The notes under the pieces: model-generated
Told to the model about the DNA's origin: nothing
The model's database searches: none
What the model saw: the letters and a program-made list of their open reading frames with translations, nothing else
Assembly: GCA_030668505.1 (NCBI GenBank)
Contig: DAOUTV010000106.1
Span: 1-6,445 of the forward strand
Reading direction: 5' to 3'
Source of the DNA: Desulfobacterales bacterium
GTDB taxonomy: Bacteria; Desulfobacterota; Desulfobacteria; Desulfobacterales; C00003060
Length of the DNA: 6,445 bases
Shown: in pieces, positions 5,797 to 6,445 of the stretch
How the letters are laid out: each line of letters starts with the position of its first letter
Numbering within the stretch: position 1 is the first letter of the stretch
Program-made: the position numbers and the translations under genes

Positions 5797-6330
5797 TTAT
5801 TGAATTTTACTTTCTACTATACTTACCGACATTTGCTCCACTACTTCTTTTCCATTTTGCCTGACAACCAACAGGATACCGTTTTCACCTGTTGGAAGGA
5901 TGCCAGGGTATATGCTTGATTCGGTTGCCTCTACACCTGGATCTCTGATGGGGGGGCGTGCTAACAGTTTATAAGGTGAGATCACTTTTGAAAAAGTATC
6001 CCCGGCAGGAATGATATCGGGAGGTATCGTTAAATTTCTAATATCCTCAGGTTTAATGCCTTTAAATACAAAGACACCATACCGGCGGCCATTATGAATA
6101 TAACGTGTCTTGTTCCAGTCAATTTCAAAATTCTTACCCGTTCTGTTGGTGACACTAAGGCGAAAAGAAACGAAAAATTTATGGCCACTAGTTAGTGGCT
6201 CTAACTGGACCTCATAGTATTGATTGCCGGTGGCTTGAACTACGGGACTGCTTATCCAAACCTTTGCCGGGGCACATCCTGTGAAAACAAATAGGATAAA
6301 GATGATACTTAATGCCACCTTTTTTTCCAT
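5797..6330 (-). CDS. Small lipoprotein of unknown function
   Basis: I do not recognise the family. With the start at 6330 the protein has 177 residues: Lys3-Lys4, a hydrophobic stretch at 5-16, and a lipobox FTGC with Cys19, so it should be exported and lipid-anchored. Ala follows the Cys, and no inner-membrane retention Asp is present. The mature part is rich in alternating beta-strand patterns, for example FFVSFRLSVTNRT and the following NFEIDW, which suggests an Ig-like or beta-sandwich fold (inference). The frame extends upstream to an ATG at 6423, but the start at 6330 is preferred: GGAGG lies 6 bp before it (complement of 6337-6341), and the longer form would put 31 charged, polar residues before the signal peptide. 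It is convergent with the corrinoid-protein gene, so it belongs to another transcription unit. Confidence 0.8.
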   Translation of the reverse strand: MEKKVALSIIFILFVFTGCAPAKVWISSPVVQATGNQYYEVQLEPLTSGHKFFVSFRLSVTNRTGKNFEIDWNKTRYIHNGRRYGVFVFKGIKPEDIRNLTIPPDIIPAGDTFSKVISPYKLLARPPIRDPGVEATESSIYPGILPTGENGILLVVRQNGKEVVEQMSVSIVESKIQ

Positions 6331-6334
6331 GGGC

Positions 6335-6341
6335 CACCTCC
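6335..6341 (-). promoter_or_regulatory. Ribosome binding site that sets the lipoprotein start
   Basis: On the minus strand GGAGGTG lies just upstream of the ATG at 6330, with 6 bp between the GGAGG core and the start codon. It supports the 177-residue form over the longer frame starting at 6423. Confidence 0.75.
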
Positions 6342-6445
6342 CTGGCGGTATAATTTGTGAATAATGATTACCCGGGCTTTCCTCTTTTTGCTCATCCTTT
6401 TCTCTCACACCTTGAGCCTTCAATTACCATCGATCACGCCGATCA

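Noticed and set aside
6331..6423. N-terminal 31-residue extension of the lipoprotein
   Set aside because: It would put a polar, charged stretch before the signal peptide, whereas the ATG at 6330 has a good RBS and gives a standard lipoprotein signal.

Overview
The window reads as ordinary chromosome from an anaerobic, Desulfobacterota-like (deltaproteobacterial) bacterium. This placement is an inference. It rests on PurH being encoded as two separate proteins, a GldA-type ABC ATPase, a small corrinoid/iron-sulfur protein related to the acetyl-CoA synthase gamma subunit, and intergenic spacers packed with degenerate 7-bp repeats.

Layout: (1) 1-885, minus strand: most of a GldA-type ABC transporter ATPase that runs off the left edge, with a plausible sigma70-type promoter at 922-949. 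(2) 1128-1814 and 1998-3248, plus strand: the IMP cyclohydrolase and AICAR formyltransferase halves of PurH as separate genes, each with a clear ribosome binding site, separated by a 183-bp spacer holding an inverted heptamer repeat. (3) 3249-3621: a gene-free stretch of 373 bp made almost wholly of repeats. It includes a 147-bp palindromic MITE-like element with 12-bp perfect terminal inverted repeats and a 10-bp flanking direct repeat. (4) 3622-4908: folC. (5) 4909-5053: another heptamer inverted repeat. (6) 5054-5686: a 210-residue protein joining the CX2CX4CX16C iron-sulfur domain of the corrinoid iron-sulfur protein large subunit to its C-terminal corrinoid-binding-like domain, with no room for the TIM barrel that normally lies between them. 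(7) 5797-6330, minus strand: a small lipoprotein of unknown function, convergent with the previous gene and separated from it by a spacer with a 9-bp hairpin.

The plus-strand genes share a folate one-carbon theme. The AICAR formyltransferase consumes 10-formyl-tetrahydrofolate, FolC polyglutamylates folates, and relatives of the 5054-5686 protein accept the methyl group of methyl-tetrahydrofolate. Whether they form one operon is uncertain, because repeat-filled spacers of 145-373 bp separate most of them.

The two items most worth a second look are the compact corrinoid protein and the MITE-like element. I do not see a defence system, CRISPR array, RNA gene or complete insertion sequence.
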